In this document: in pieces, positions 10,576 to 21,128 of the stretch
Layout of the letters: every line of letters starts with the position of its first letter
Numbering within the stretch: the first letter of the stretch is position 1
NCBI GenBank assembly: GCA_030295235.1
Contig: AP026173.1
Location: forward strand, 310,001 to 374,000
DNA length: 64,000 nt
Direction: 5' to 3'
Origin: Fistulifera solaris
Lineage: Eukaryota; Bacillariophyta; Bacillariophyceae; Naviculales; Stauroneidaceae
The notes under the pieces: generated by a model
The model's database searches: none
Told to the model about the DNA's origin: nothing
What the model saw: only the letters and a program-made list of their open reading frames with translations
Position numbers and translations under genes: made by a program

Positions 10576-12519
10576 CTATACGAGATCGTCGGCATTGGTC
10601 GGCGGAGTTGTCTCGTTCACTTCGATTTCGGCTTGAATTTCTACCTCAGCCTTTTGTGTTTCGTCTTGACTTCCATGGTTATCAGGCTGGACACGGGCAC
10701 CGCGAGCGAGGCAGTTAGGGCAGCAGTCTCGAATGAGATGATACAGGCAGTAGCAGACCGCAAAGAAAACGGCCCAGAAAGCAATGTCGGCCGAGCCGAA
10801 GTTCTTGAAGTCCAAGTTCATGTAGGACAATAATTTCGATCCGCCAGATTTGTTTTCCCCAGAGATTGTTGTTGATGGTATTTTGATGCTAGATTGAACA
10901 TGGTAGCATCCTCGAAACACCGTAGAAGCTTGAGAGGAACTGTCGGTTCGCCAGTTGTTATTCCAGGCTTCATGTTCGCGCTCATCTAAGCACTGACCTC
11001 CAACTCCGTCGTACACATCCATGACTAGGTTATCTTCGTTGCCAGCAACGAATCCCTCGTAAGAGAGACCGGCCAAAATGTCGGAGACATCGCCAGGAAC
11101 GGCAACAAACGAAATTCGCTTCTTGTTCACTCCATCTTTCGTGCACTGCCAGGCGGAATAACTTCGCATGTTGCAGAAATCAAAGTCAGCCAAATGCAAT
11201 GTTTCACTGCTTAGGCTAATGCGACCGTATTGGACGGACAGGTCAACTCGTACGCGATTCAAGTTCAAGTCGGAATCATCCATCAATGACGGGTAGCTGA
11301 AGTTGTAGCTCGGCATATTGTTAACAACCGTCACAATTGCTTCGTTGACGTTGTTCCATGTTGGGGCATGATTCACATGCTGGATATTCACCGTTTGCGT
11401 GGCAAGTCCGGACGCGGCGAGTGTACGCTGCTCCCACAATGCGACAACACGATACTGAAACGACTCGTTGGGCATTTCCAGGGACTCCCCGTAAGCGTTG
11501 GTCGATGGCATCGTGAAGAAATTATCCGACGGTCGTCGGTATTCAATCCACAGACCCGTCGAGTTCACAGGAATGGGAAGGCTATTCGCGCCTGACAACA
11601 GCTTGATTCCTTCGGTGTAAAGCTCTCCCATTGTCGGAATGCTTGCAATGTCAACGAACAGTGGCAACGTGGTAGTCGACGTGTTGGTTCCGCCCACCCA
11701 AATCAAGGTCGGCTCGCTGATCGGGGCATCTTGCTCGATCACGACAGCCTCCGAGGCTTGTGCTTCCAAATAAAGAGGAACAACCGCAGCTTCTCCAACT
11801 CCTTCTTCAAAGAGGTTCTGCACTTGCGTTGTTGTCAGAGTCTGATCAAAGAATGAGATTTGCCGAATGGATCCTTGAAACGGCACAGTGGTGGAGTCAC
11901 TCGCATCAATCTGAGGAAACAGTTGCATCGTCTGATTCATGGGCAGACGAGTCAAATCCGCCGAGTAGGGAATATTCTCCATGATCAGCTTTCCCTGCAT
12001 ATACAAGTTCGTCGAGGATCCCGATGTCGTGATGGTCAAGGACACGGGGACATTGTGTTGCGAGTCGTACTGTCCGATGCGAATCATGCGGCAGGACTGT
12101 GTCGCATCTTCAAAAGCAACGACCAGATTCGCTCCAAACTGCGCCACCATCAAAGAGAATCCATCGCAGCCTCCATCGGTCGGAAGCATGCGAGAGACTT
12201 GGCCCGATCCGAACGTCCAAATGGGCTGCAATGAGGGAATTTCATCCGCCGGAGGCACGGGCGCCGTGATCCAAGTCGACAAGGACCATTCATTGCTGTT
12301 GAGATGATCGCGGAAAGCATCCAAAGTCTGGGTGCTGCGGAGGCTGGTAGCCTGTTGATCACCGAGCTTGATTCCGGTGCTTTCATGGCACTCCAGGCCT
12401 TGAGGAGCGGCGGTAGGCTTCAAGAGTCCGAGTAACGATTCGCTGTTAGACGAGGCCGCCAAGCGCAGAGGATGGCAAGGCGTGAAGGTGAACTGTTCGA
12501 GAGGTTTGTATGATGACAT
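10576..12519 (-). CDS. LamG-like single-pass membrane protein, copy A (intact)
   Basis: A 647-residue protein in one uninterrupted frame from the ATG at 12519 (MSSYKPLEQF); the same start is conserved in copies B and C. Residues about 60-240 look like a concanavalin A/LamG beta-sandwich: ATSLRSTQTLDAFRDHLN, EWSLSTWI, an SRMLPTDGG turn, and FQGSIRQISFFDQTLTTTQV near the end, a typical LamG closing strand. A beta-rich region of unclear fold follows, with CNMRSYSAWQC, then one transmembrane helix (FWAVFFAVCYCLYHLI) and a short acidic tail with a CCPNC motif. No N-terminal signal peptide is visible, so the topology is uncertain. Ligand and role are unknown. It converges with SerRS, only 200 bases apart. 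As the intact copy it is the reference for the two broken ones. Confidence 0.75.
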   Translation of the reverse strand: MSSYKPLEQFTFTPCHPLRLAASSNSESLLGLLKPTAAPQGLECHESTGIKLGDQQATSLRSTQTLDAFRDHLNSNEWSLSTWITAPVPPADEIPSLQPIWTFGSGQVSRMLPTDGGCDGFSLMVAQFGANLVVAFEDATQSCRMIRIGQYDSQHNVPVSLTITTSGSSTNLYMQGKLIMENIPYSADLTRLPMNQTMQLFPQIDASDSTTVPFQGSIRQISFFDQTLTTTQVQNLFEEGVGEAAVVPLYLEAQASEAVVIEQDAPISEPTLIWVGGTNTSTTTLPLFVDIASIPTMGELYTEGIKLLSGANSLPIPVNSTGLWIEYRRPSDNFFTMPSTNAYGESLEMPNESFQYRVVALWEQRTLAASGLATQTVNIQHVNHAPTWNNVNEAIVTVVNNMPSYNFSYPSLMDDSDLNLNRVRVDLSVQYGRISLSSETLHLADFDFCNMRSYSAWQCTKDGVNKKRISFVAVPGDVSDILAGLSYEGFVAGNEDNLVMDVYDGVGGQCLDEREHEAWNNNWRTDSSSQASTVFRGCYHVQSSIKIPSTTISGENKSGGSKLLSYMNLDFKNFGSADIAFWAVFFAVCYCLYHLIRDCCPNCLARGARVQPDNHGSQDETQKAEVEIQAEIEVNETTPPTNADDLV

Positions 12520-12720
12520 GTTTTTTACGTTTGTCGAATTTTGTGAGAAGAAAATGCTTAGAGGTGCCCGTAAAACTTGGCGTTTCCAACTTTTTTCATG
12601 ATGGAAACGTTCATCTGACCGTTTCCATTCAGTCTTGGCGTTTCCGAACGTTTTCGATACCGCTTTTCGCATGCTCCTTAATTGCTTCGCTTTCCCTTGA
12701 TTCGAAGAGTGTAAACGTTT
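12520..12720 (-). promoter_or_regulatory. LamG-A promoter with clustered GGAAACG elements
   Basis: Just upstream of the LamG start, the heptamer GGAAACG or its complement occurs at 12581-12587, 12603-12609, 12620-12626 and 12639-12645. A fifth, degenerate site follows near 12649. The same cluster, with the same order and spacing, precedes copies B and C. It is a strong candidate for a transcription-factor binding array; the factor is unknown. Confidence 0.5.
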
Positions 12721-13034
12721 AGCATTGAATTAAATAAACAACCTTTTAGTTATCATCGATAAGAAGATAGAAGTTGTTCTTGAACGAATACAAGGAGCAA
12801 AATGCGTTATAGCATTCTTCTCATTGTTGTCTCTATAGTACATCAAACAGCCGTACAACAGAAATATAAGCGCGTCTTACCAGTACTCAATCATCTTATC
12901 TCCGGGTTCTTTGTTAGCAGCCGACAACGACGCGACGACTTTTACTAACAAGCATACCAGTATTGCAACTTATACTTCTGTCCTTTGAAGAAACATCTCT
13001 TATTCGTAATCATAAACAAACAGATTCAAAAGCC

Positions 13035-14046
13035 ATGGACTTGCTCAAAAGGAAATGGAACGCAAAAGAAGGTCTTGGAAAGTGCCAAGGCCAAGTCGGG
13101 ACGGTTCATTCGAGTCAAAGACCTTCGCGAGGTGGAGGAAGAGGAAACGCAACGTACGAAACGACCCGCCGAGCCATACATGACGGAGACTTCCAAGCGT
13201 TCGAAGACGGATGATGTTGCACAAAACGAACTATCTCCCCAGAGTCAGCCGCTGTTCCCCAAACAGCAATCAGCACGACACGGTGTTACGGACGACATGA
13301 GCTCCATCGACATTACGACGGAGCTGCGTTCGTACGGCTTACCCATTCGACTCTTTGGAGAAACTGATATCGAACGAAGAGAACGATTACAAGATGCACG
13401 AAAAATGCAGAAAGAAACATTGGCGACCTTATCGGAAAAGGAAGAGTTTCGACTGGGCAAGGGACACAGTATTCGGAATCCGTTTCTGGAGAAGAACAAC
13501 AATGAGGATGCGATTGCCGCACCGGCGAAACCGTCCGAAGAAAACAAGTGGACCATCGACGATGAAACGGATCCTCCGAAAAAGATTTATCGCTATTTGA
13601 AAGGTCTGCTTCGCGAATGGGAAGACGATTTGATGCAGCGCCCCGAAGAAGTCAAACGATCCGTCGCCGGGCGAAACGAAACCAAAACGCTCAAACAATG
13701 CAAAGACTATATTCGACCGCTTTTCAAATTGTGTAAGAATCGCACTTTAGCCGAAGACATGATGGGGCATATTCTCAAAATTGTCGAATACTGTCAGCAA
13801 GGAGAGTTTGTCAAAGCCAACGACACGTATATTGATGTAGCCATTGGACGGGCCGCGTGGCCGATCGGTGTGACCATGGTGGGAATTCATGAGCGTACCG
13901 GACGATCGAAAATTAATAGTCAGAATGTGGCTCATGTGATGAATAGTGAATTGCAACGCAAATACTTGACGAGCGTGAAGCGTCTTATTACCTTTGCACA
14001 ACGCAAGCGTCCCGATGTGGATCCGTCAAAGAAAGTAATGAATTAA
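13035..14046 (+). CDS. PRP18: Pre-mRNA splicing factor Prp18
   Basis: Prp18 acts with Slu7 in the second catalytic step of splicing, in the nucleus. The start ATG at 13035 gives MDLLKRKW, as expected for the family. The frame then shifts at an A-run, 13064-13067, where one more A would join it to the long frame to 14046. Visible landmarks are the PRP4-like segment (ELRSYGLPIRLFGETDIERRERL) and the C-terminal Prp18 domain, with five helices and the conserved loop YIDVAIGRAAWPIGVTMVGIHERTGR. The protein ends FAQRKRPDVDPSK. At about 337 residues it matches the human protein in length. It is the only clear splicing factor here besides Gemin2. Confidence 0.93.
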
Positions 14047-14344
14047 GTTTTCTTTCGGAGATTATGCAGCTTTGTTTTTCAATACGGAGTATTTTCACTA
14101 GACCCTATGATGAGTGATGCTAAGTCTTTAGAGTGATGAGTGCGCCTCGTCGTTAATTGGATGAAACAATAGATCAAAGCCAGTACGACATCGGAGGAGA
14201 CAAAACTTATTTGAGAAGCGATAAACGCATGACACATGACGAAAGAGTTTTTTGTTTCGTTTTTCGATGTTCCCAGATCGCAGGAACATGAAAAGCATAA
14301 CCACTTGTATGGTTTTCATGAAAAGCGATCGTCATTTCATTCAA

Positions 14345-15323
14345 ATGATCACAAAAATCTTACAATTGATTATCGCCGCATCACTGCTTCGGCTGACGTT
14401 TAGTCTGAACGGCCTCCCAAGCACGACGGCGCGTCAAAATCACTTGTTTCGCCCCCCTTGGAGGCCAAGCGCTCTCATCGAAAATGATGGCTTTTTAAAA
14501 GAGTCTTTGTTTCGAAAGCAAGGAGAATGGGAAAAAGAACTCCGTCTTCCTACCATCTACGACACCCACCAACCTTGCGCTATCCGACAAGTGCCGGGTG
14601 ATGGGAACTGCTTATTTCATGCTCTGAGCCTCTGTCTCTACTACTCAACGCATAAAACTCACTATGATATGTCAAACGGTCCAGGTGAGCTGTACACGCA
14701 GTCCCGAAGTCTTCGAGCAAAGGCTGTAGCATGTCTGCGACAAAATGATAGAGTTCTCTTCATAGGGGGGACAGAGTCACTTTTGGCAATTGATTTAGTA
14801 AGTGACGGGGCGACAACCTACGGAATATCCCCGAAGAATATTGTGCGGAAATGGAAAAGGATCGTGTGTGGTAGGTACCAGGTAATTGCTGAACACAGCA
14901 ACCTTCATTCGTCCAGCCCGCTCGCCTCAATATTTTGTGTGCGTCTCAACGTAGTGCTACTCTTTCTACCTTCACTTTCTGCTTAGGGGCGGCGGGCCAG
15001 AGATTATTGCGCTGAGTAATGTCTTACAACAACAGATCCACGTATACCCGACTTATTGTAGATGATTCGTTCTGGATACGTACATTTATGTTGGAAAGGA
15101 TGGCGTGTTTTGGCTCACCACAATTTGATACGAAGCCAGCGCTACACATTTTGTCGGCTGACTCTCGCTTTCCAGATGTTGAACCAGGCCAGCATTTGAC
15201 GACTGGAAATCACTTTTAGCGCTCTTTCCGTACGGTAAAAGTAGCCGGAAGAAACAGAAAGGACGCCGAGTTACTATTCTTCTTTGGATTCTGTTTCACT
15301 TATTGCAGCGCGTAATTATATAA
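14345..15323 (+). CDS. OTU-family cysteine protease with signal peptide (one intron, frameshifts)
   Basis: Deubiquitinase of the OTU class. The ATG at 14345 gives a hydrophobic leader (MITKILQLIIAASLLRLTFS), then an Arg/Ser/Thr-rich stretch. The catalytic loop is QVPGDGNCLFHALSLCL, with Asp and Cys in place, and the late block ends TTGNHFLALFP, providing the catalytic His. One GT-AG intron spans 14871-14986; splicing joins DRVW to GGGPEIIALSN, a typical OTU core. Single-base breaks occur at a C-run near 14831, at CCC near 15049, and at the T-run 15214-15217. All three are homopolymers, so the gene is probably intact. The leader plus basic, hydroxylated stretch looks like a bipartite signal for the plastid or the periplastidal compartment. 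Upstream in-frame ATGs at 14252 and 14288 would bury this leader. Confidence 0.75.
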
Positions 15324-15850
15324 TATAGCGCAAATTTTGTTCCGCATTCCCAAGCAGGAGTCTTTAAAGAGAAACTTCGGTTTATCAAATGATAACAAAG
15401 CATCACTGACTTATCTTTCATCATCTTGCGCCCCCAAACAATTCCGATTATGAAGATAGGGCAATGCTTATGCTTGAATCGACAGCATCTTTAGCGTGAA
15501 TCATCACGCAGCTTTGCGCAGCGCTGTACAATCGTCACTGCCCGTCTATCACCGAAATTCTATTATCTTTTGCTTTCTTAGTTAGCAAGTTGAGAAAAAC
15601 GTGGCTTTCGCGGCACGTCGTTACGAAAACCACGTTCGAAATGCAATTAGCCTTAGATGTTTCTCCTCTCATCAACGCGCAGGTCATCTGCCCCAGTTTT
15701 CAGTACACCTGCTCTCCGTCGGTCGCCCAAATTTTCTTGCATCCAATGATTCATTCAATGCCTGCAGCGCCCCTCATGATAATTCGGAATGCGCATCTCG
15801 CCGAAGGCAAATGCTACAAATCTCTTCGTTGCGAATCAATAGTGCGAAAC
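15324..15850. other. Intergenic region
   Basis: Convergent 3' flanks of the OTU protease and DPH4. Some forward frames are open here, but they are the antisense of nothing recognisable and not protein-like. Nothing is supported. Confidence 0.35.
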
Positions 15851-16289
15851 TCACAAGTCCGAGCTAGAATCCTGCAACATTGTAATGTCATAAATCAAAG
15901 AACACCCCGGGCAATCCACTGGTTCACGTTCCCCGACTTCAATGTCCAGTTCGTGGCCACAACGACACGTAAAATACCACACCTGGACGTCTTGTCCTTC
16001 TTCATCGACCACAAACTCGGGTCCGGTACAATCTTCTTTTCGTAGGCGCACCGCATTAGTCACTCGGTTCAACGATTGGACTTTTTGCAACAGCAACTGT
16101 TCATCGTACGCTTTCCGATCTTCGCGCAAACATTCCCACGCGAGCTGAATGTTCCGAAATGCGTCCTCCCCCTCCCGGCCGTTTGTCGGGATGCGATTGC
16201 AAGGCCGCTCGATGATACGCCGCTTTGATCGTCTCCATGTCAGCGCCCGGAGAGACTTGGAGTGTGTCATAGTGTGTTGTTAATGTCAT
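15851..16289 (-). CDS. DPH4: DPH4 / DNAJC24-like J-domain protein with CSL zinc finger (one frameshift)
   Basis: This co-chaperone is needed for diphthamide synthesis on elongation factor 2. The start ATG at 16289 gives MTLTTHYDTLQVSPGAD, then AYHRAALQSHPDKR, with the HPD tripeptide that stimulates Hsp70. A frame break follows in the C-run 16168-16172; the downstream frame continues EDAFRNIQLAWECLRED, the end of the J-domain. The C-terminus is the CSL-type zinc-binding domain: VWYFTCRCGHELDIE and then VDCPGCSLIYDI, with four Cys. J-domain plus CSL in about 145 residues is diagnostic. It is transcribed divergently from prohibitin across 283 bases. Confidence 0.88.
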
Positions 16290-16572
16290 GGTCGAAATGG
16301 ATTGTTATTCTTTATGTTTGTCTTTTATATGAAGCGATGTAATAAACAAACGCATTCATCACAAAAAAAGTTAGTCCCGCAAAAACGGACGCAGGACAGG
16401 CTGAATGAGTCACGTACGTGTCGTCACCACACAAACGCTTCCACGCCGCTCGTTCGTCGTCGTGAAAAATCTTCCCACCGCGCATCACGCAGCGAAAAGA
16501 GACGAGATTCCTTCACTTCTCTATTGTTGCTTCCCAACTCTTCATTTTCTCTCTTTCTAATATTATACAAAC

Positions 16573-17524
16573 ATGTCCAATCAATTCCGACAAGCCTTTC
16601 AGCGCATGGCCAGTCAAGTCAACGCGAGTGGCGGCGGCGGAGGAGCCGGAGGAGGAGGAGGACCGCAACGGGCCGCTCAAGCCGCCGCACGATCGATCGG
16701 GGCCCTCGCCAGTGCCGCCGTGCTCAGTTACGGCGCCTACAATTCGGTGTACACGGTTCAAGGAGGTCATCGTGCCGTTGTATTCAATCGTTTTGTCGGT
16801 ATGAAAGACACAGTCTACGGAGAAGGTTTGAATTTTAACATTCCGTGGTTTGAACATCCCGTCATCTTTGATATCCGCACCCGTCCGGTCAATTTACAAA
16901 CGTTGACGGGATCGATGGATTTGCAAATGGTTACCATTGCCATTCGTGTCTTGCATAAACCTGATCCCAACAAATTGGTTTGGATTTACCGCTTTTGGGT
17001 GAAAACTACGACGAGCGCGTCTTGCCGAGTATCATGAACGAGTGCGCCAAGGCCGTCGTGGCGCGGTACAATGCGAACGAGCTTTGACGAAACGAGATGA
17101 AGTCAGTCGTGAAATTTCGCTCGATTTACAGAAGCGGGCGGCCAATTTCAACATTATTTTGGAAGATGTGGCGATTACACATTTGGCGTTCTCGCCCGAG
17201 TACGCCAAGGCCGTCGAAGCGAAGCAGGTGGCGCAACAAGACGCGGAGCGTGGGAAATACATTGTCATGGGGGCGCAGCAAGAAAAGAAGACCATCATCA
17301 CGAAAGCGAGAGGAGAGGCCGAGTCCGCGGAACTCATTGGTCAGGCGGTGCGCAAGAATCCGGGTTTCATGAAGTTGCGACGCATCGATGCGGCGCGAGA
17401 TATTGCGGATATTGTGGCAAGTTCGGGCAATAAGATTTATTTGAACGCGGATACACTCTTATTGAATTTGTTGAAAGATAAAGACGAGAAATTAGAGAAG
17501 GGTGGATCCGGAGGATGGCGTTAG
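16573..17524 (+). CDS. PHB2: Prohibitin 2 (two frameshifts)
   Basis: Prohibitins form ring complexes in the mitochondrial inner membrane that scaffold proteases and protect respiratory subunits. The ATG at 16573 gives [13 protein letters not shown], a Gly-rich stretch, then a hydrophobic anchor ([19 protein letters not shown]). The SPFH core follows: [53 protein letters not shown]. The frame is lost at the T-run 16993-16996. It resumes [17 protein letters not shown], breaks again at TTT 17083-17085, and continues [17 protein letters not shown] to a coiled coil and the TAG at 17522. Each break needs one T. The long N-terminus places it in the PHB2 group. Confidence 0.9.
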
Positions 17525-17794
17525 ACGGATGAGGAAGTCTGAAAATGCGTCGAAAAACTGTTCTTAAGAAAACATAATGATTAATCTAGGTCAAACGACA
17601 TGATTTTCTAGTTTCGTAAAGAATGTTATCATTGATGAGGCACTTAGAGCGTTGTGAAGACGCGTTGCGATGTCTGACACCGAATGAGCTTGATTTAACG
17701 AGGCTAACGTTGCAACACCAGATCCAAAACGGCCTGGGGTAGATGCACAGAAATGATTTATTTTGTCAACCATCTGGTGATGTTTCTTGCTTTG

Positions 17795-19577
17795 CTAGCC
17801 CTTAAACCCAAAGCAAAAGCTTGTCTTCTGCTCTTTTGTTTTCTGAAACTCGGATTGTAGATCACCAGCCTGCCTTTTTCTACAACTGTTCTCGTCGCTT
17901 TTCGCACTTTCGTTGTTTCCATCGTCATGGTACAGGAAAGCGGCAATAATATACCGTGTTCCTTGAGTCAGCACTTCCCCGCCGTGATATACAGAGTCTC
18001 CTTTGAAGCTCAACAAGTCTCCCGTCTTCAAATGTACTGTGGTGTCTTCGTCATAAAAGTACGTTCCACCGCCTTCATAATCGTCATTGAGTGCCAAAAC
18101 AAAAGAATGTGTCGATTCGTCTACGTGAATGGGCAGGTGATTTGAGAATGACCCGCCTTCATATTTCACACAAAAGGCATCGTGGATATAAAAATGGGGG
18201 ACAGGCCGAACTGACTCACCAAAATGGGTTGTATCGAAGTCTTGAAGAGGCGCTTGGACCAATCTAGGAGTTTGGGGACGGTATGAACGGGAACATCATG
18301 CGTCGGGACAGCGTAGTGGCGTTGCGTGGTCCATTCTCCACTTTCCGCCCAACGAATAACTTGTTGACACGTTTCGCGGCTAATGACCTCTTTTGTTACG
18401 AACGCCTGGTTTACAACGGCATGCCATGAATGCGATGTCTCTGTTGCAGGGACCTCTGACCGAGAAAAATACTCATAACTCGCAATTTTATCCAGCTGCA
18501 GTCGAATCTCCTTGTGATTACCGCATTCCTTCGGGTAATTTTCTGCTGCTTTTTCCAAATTCGTTGCGCTTGCACAAATTTTCGCTCCGCCAGATACACA
18601 GCACCTAACGCATGCCATAGATCCGGGTCGTTTGGGACTTGTTCTAGCGTCATTTCATACATCTTCTTGGCAAGTTCCAAGTTTACCGCCGAAAAGTAAA
18701 AGTGACCCAGCTGTTGGGCCTCGCGCAGGTTCGTCTGGGGAGGATGGCTGATCCAGTTGCAGGCTTCGTAGCGACATCGTAAGCAACCACACGAATGACC
18801 GGTTCGCCGCTGCAAAGCGTTCTCTCGTAGTTCGACAGAATCGTGCTCCTCGATCTGGCAAATCGTAATCTCACTTTCGTCACTGACATCGTAGAGAGCC
18901 ACAAGCGAAAGCTCGAGGGTATTCTCTGGATTGGTCGCCGACAATTCAAAAACACAGTTGGGTGCACAAGAATGCTGATAGTTGCCAATACATACGTTGG
19001 GATCGATAACGGCATACATTTGCTGCTGCAAATGATCCTGCAAGTACTTCATCACCGCCAAGGCCGAAGTGCGCTTCTTATATCCGGGTAGTTGACGGGT
19101 CAATACAAGCAACTCTGGCTCCTTCAATTTCGGAACAACTTCCGTCGCGTACCGCATCATGGGATGATCTACAGAAACAACAATCATCCTTTGCCGTACT
19201 ATGGAGATTACAGCTTCCCAGCGATGGTATTCGATTTTCTCTTGAACGAATCTCCAAGATGGCTTGGTCAGTGGGTGAGGTTCCGTCTGTTCTTTGCGAG
19301 CCTCGAATTCATCATGCTTTCCACTGTCGACCAACGAAAAAGCGACTTGTATTTCGTACACTTCATAGCGGCTGTAGTGATGCGATTTGTCGATTTTCTC
19401 CAAGAATGTGTGAATGGATTCCGAATACGATGGCGCCGACCGATACGGATCGTCACGTTCTGACGAGTACCGCGGAAAGCCTTTCCTCTTTTTCACATAA
19501 GTATCCTCTTCCGTAAGAGCAACTACATGCCATGGACATTTCTTGTTGATGACAACGTCTCCTTTTCGAAACTTCAT
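17795..19577 (-). CDS. SET - TPR - prolyl 4-hydroxylase fusion protein (two frameshifts)
   Basis: Three frames on the minus strand join into about 595 residues. Start MKFRKGDVV at 19577. Residues about 185-245 hold the SET core (IGNYQHSCAPNCVFEL, then LYDVSDESEITI) and 263-268 a post-SET CGCLRC zinc site: a protein-lysine methyltransferase of the SMYD-like type. A tetratricopeptide segment follows (about 286-340; YEMTLEQVPNDPDLWHALG). The C-terminal 2-oxoglutarate/Fe(II) dioxygenase has LPIHVDESTHSFVLALN (iron His and Asp), EGGGTYFY, and YHGGEV..GTRY (distal His and the Arg that binds 2-oxoglutarate). The frames change at T-run 18550-18554 and G-run 18196-18200 on the plus strand. One extra base restores each, with no stop or start between domains. 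A single message is therefore likely, and the combination is unusual. Confidence 0.75.
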
Positions 19578-20125
19578 TGATGGTTATAGGAAGGCAACGA
19601 TAATATTCGAAGAAAATGAGGCGGCCCCTCATTATTTTTGCGTTTTGCCCTCACATCAATCCGTGACCCGCGTGTGACGGACGAACGATTCTAATTCTGT
19701 CTGGCAGTCATCCGAAATGCGCGCGACGCCGCGCTCCCCCTTCCGTGTGAGCCACCCATTTCAGTCCTCTTTAACCACCTTCATTTATTGCGATCGATCT
19801 TTCGTTCGTCTCAGTTTCTCTTGAGCTGATCGCCATGGTGCATCCGCTATTTGAGGTAGGCGCTGCGGTGTTCGAGGAGCGCCCCGACTTCCGAGTCCGA
19901 GGGCACGCCAATTTATTGGCAGGCTTCTTGGGGAAATTCCCCGGACGTAACGACAGAGAGTGTCACCTCCGCAAGGAGGATCCCCACGCGAGGCTGCGGA
20001 ATGCGACGATGTCATTCTGATGAAGGAGCGTTATCTGACGGCCTCGCGTGGGCCGTCCAAGCAAAGTTATGCCATAACTCAACGGGGATTACGACTACCT
20101 TCGAGAGAAACTCCCTTTTTTCTTA
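19578..20125. other. Intergenic region upstream of the tRNA-Sec genes
   Basis: It separates the divergent SET-TPR-hydroxylase gene from the tRNA-Sec pair. It must contain the external Pol III promoter usual for tRNA-Sec, but I could not assign TATA and PSE elements. No protein gene is supported. Confidence 0.35.
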
Positions 20126-20212
20126 GCGAGCATGATCCTGACTGGTGTTGGGCGCGGACTTCAAATCCGTGGACGCCGAGAGGCGTAGTGGTCCGATTCC
20201 ACCTTGCTCGCG
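20126..20212 (+). tRNA. trnU-Sec: tRNA-Sec (anticodon TCA), copy 1
   Basis: An 87-base gene for the selenocysteine tRNA that decodes UGA in selenoproteins. The acceptor strands GCGAGCA and TGCTCGC pair fully, with a G discriminator. The anticodon arm is CGGA-CTTCAAA-TCCG, giving anticodon TCA. The long variable arm pairs GACGCC with GGCGT, and the T arm is GTGG-TCCGATT-CCAC. The extended acceptor/T architecture, the TGATCC start of the D region and the 87-base length are those of eukaryotic tRNA-Sec. Only a T3 follows, so termination may be weak. Confidence 0.95.
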
Positions 20213-20330
20213 TTTGTGTTGTGCTGCTTTGTATGCCTTTGTGAGTTTCATTCGAGGCTCTGATGATGCAGCACCGCATTCTAGCCGCTGCATTCTCTCG
20301 CTTCTGCGAAACTCTCTCCCTCTTTTCTTA

Positions 20331-20417
20331 GCGAGCATGATCCTGACTGGTGTTGGGCGCGGACTTCAAATCCGTGGACGCCGAGAGGCGTAGTGGTCCG
20401 ATTCCACCTTGCTCGCG
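20331..20417 (+). tRNA. trnU-Sec: tRNA-Sec (anticodon TCA), copy 2
   Basis: Identical in all 87 bases to the copy at 20126, and 205 bases downstream of it. The upstream 'ctt..tcttagcgag' context is also shared, so a segment of about 200 bases was duplicated in tandem. Here the gene is followed directly by a T4 run, a proper Pol III terminator, unlike copy 1. Secondary structure and anticodon are as for copy 1. Confidence 0.95.
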
Positions 20418-21128
20418 TTTTATGTTATGTTATGTTGTGACCTATTATACTGTCTCTATGAATTTTATTTGAGGCGAGGCAGCCGTTGCACTTGCACAGT
20501 ACTGACTTGTCCTAATAATGCTAGATATATGCGAGAAGAGTCTGTCGCTTTTTAAAGTCATGTCGAAACACAATGCAGCAAAATGTGGATGCTGTTGTTC
20601 TATGCTGCAGTTTCGTCAAAGCCATACCGTTGCGTCTACCCTTGCCTCGACACAGATTCATTGTATTTCCCAAACCCGTTTGCTTGATCATGTTCTATGA
20701 TTGTGGATTCGATGTTGGGCTTACATCCATCGTTGTCAACCGCTGGATTGGGCAAGCAAGTCGTGAAGGAGACCGGGAAGCCCTGCATTAAGTGACGTTG
20801 GTCTTCATGTACAAGACGTGCGAAATAAGCTAAGAGTTTTAACAACGGTGCTTCTGATTGTTATAGACGAAAGAAAAACACTATCACTACTCCTTATTAT
20901 TCTTTTTTATAGTCTTTTTTATAGAAAGTACGACACAACGGGAAGGACAACGTGGATGAAAATTCTCGGGGATGGGATAAAGGTACGTCGAGAAAACGAG
21001 CACGAACACATTGATAAGACAGATCAATCATCGAAAAATGTTAAAAATGGAAGCTCAATATCACGCAGCCAGCCGAATTGGAAAAATGGAAGGACGAAGG
21101 AAGCAACATCATTATCGTCATGATTTGG
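20418..21128. other. Spacer between tRNA-Sec and gene X2
   Basis: No gene is supported. From about 20,860 the sequence begins to resemble the 3' flank of gene X1, marking the edge of the duplicated unit. Confidence 0.35.

Noticed and set aside
19771-20110. Protein gene between the SET gene and the tRNA-Sec pair
   Set aside because: Several short frames overlap on both strands, none with a domain, and they run into the tRNA genes.
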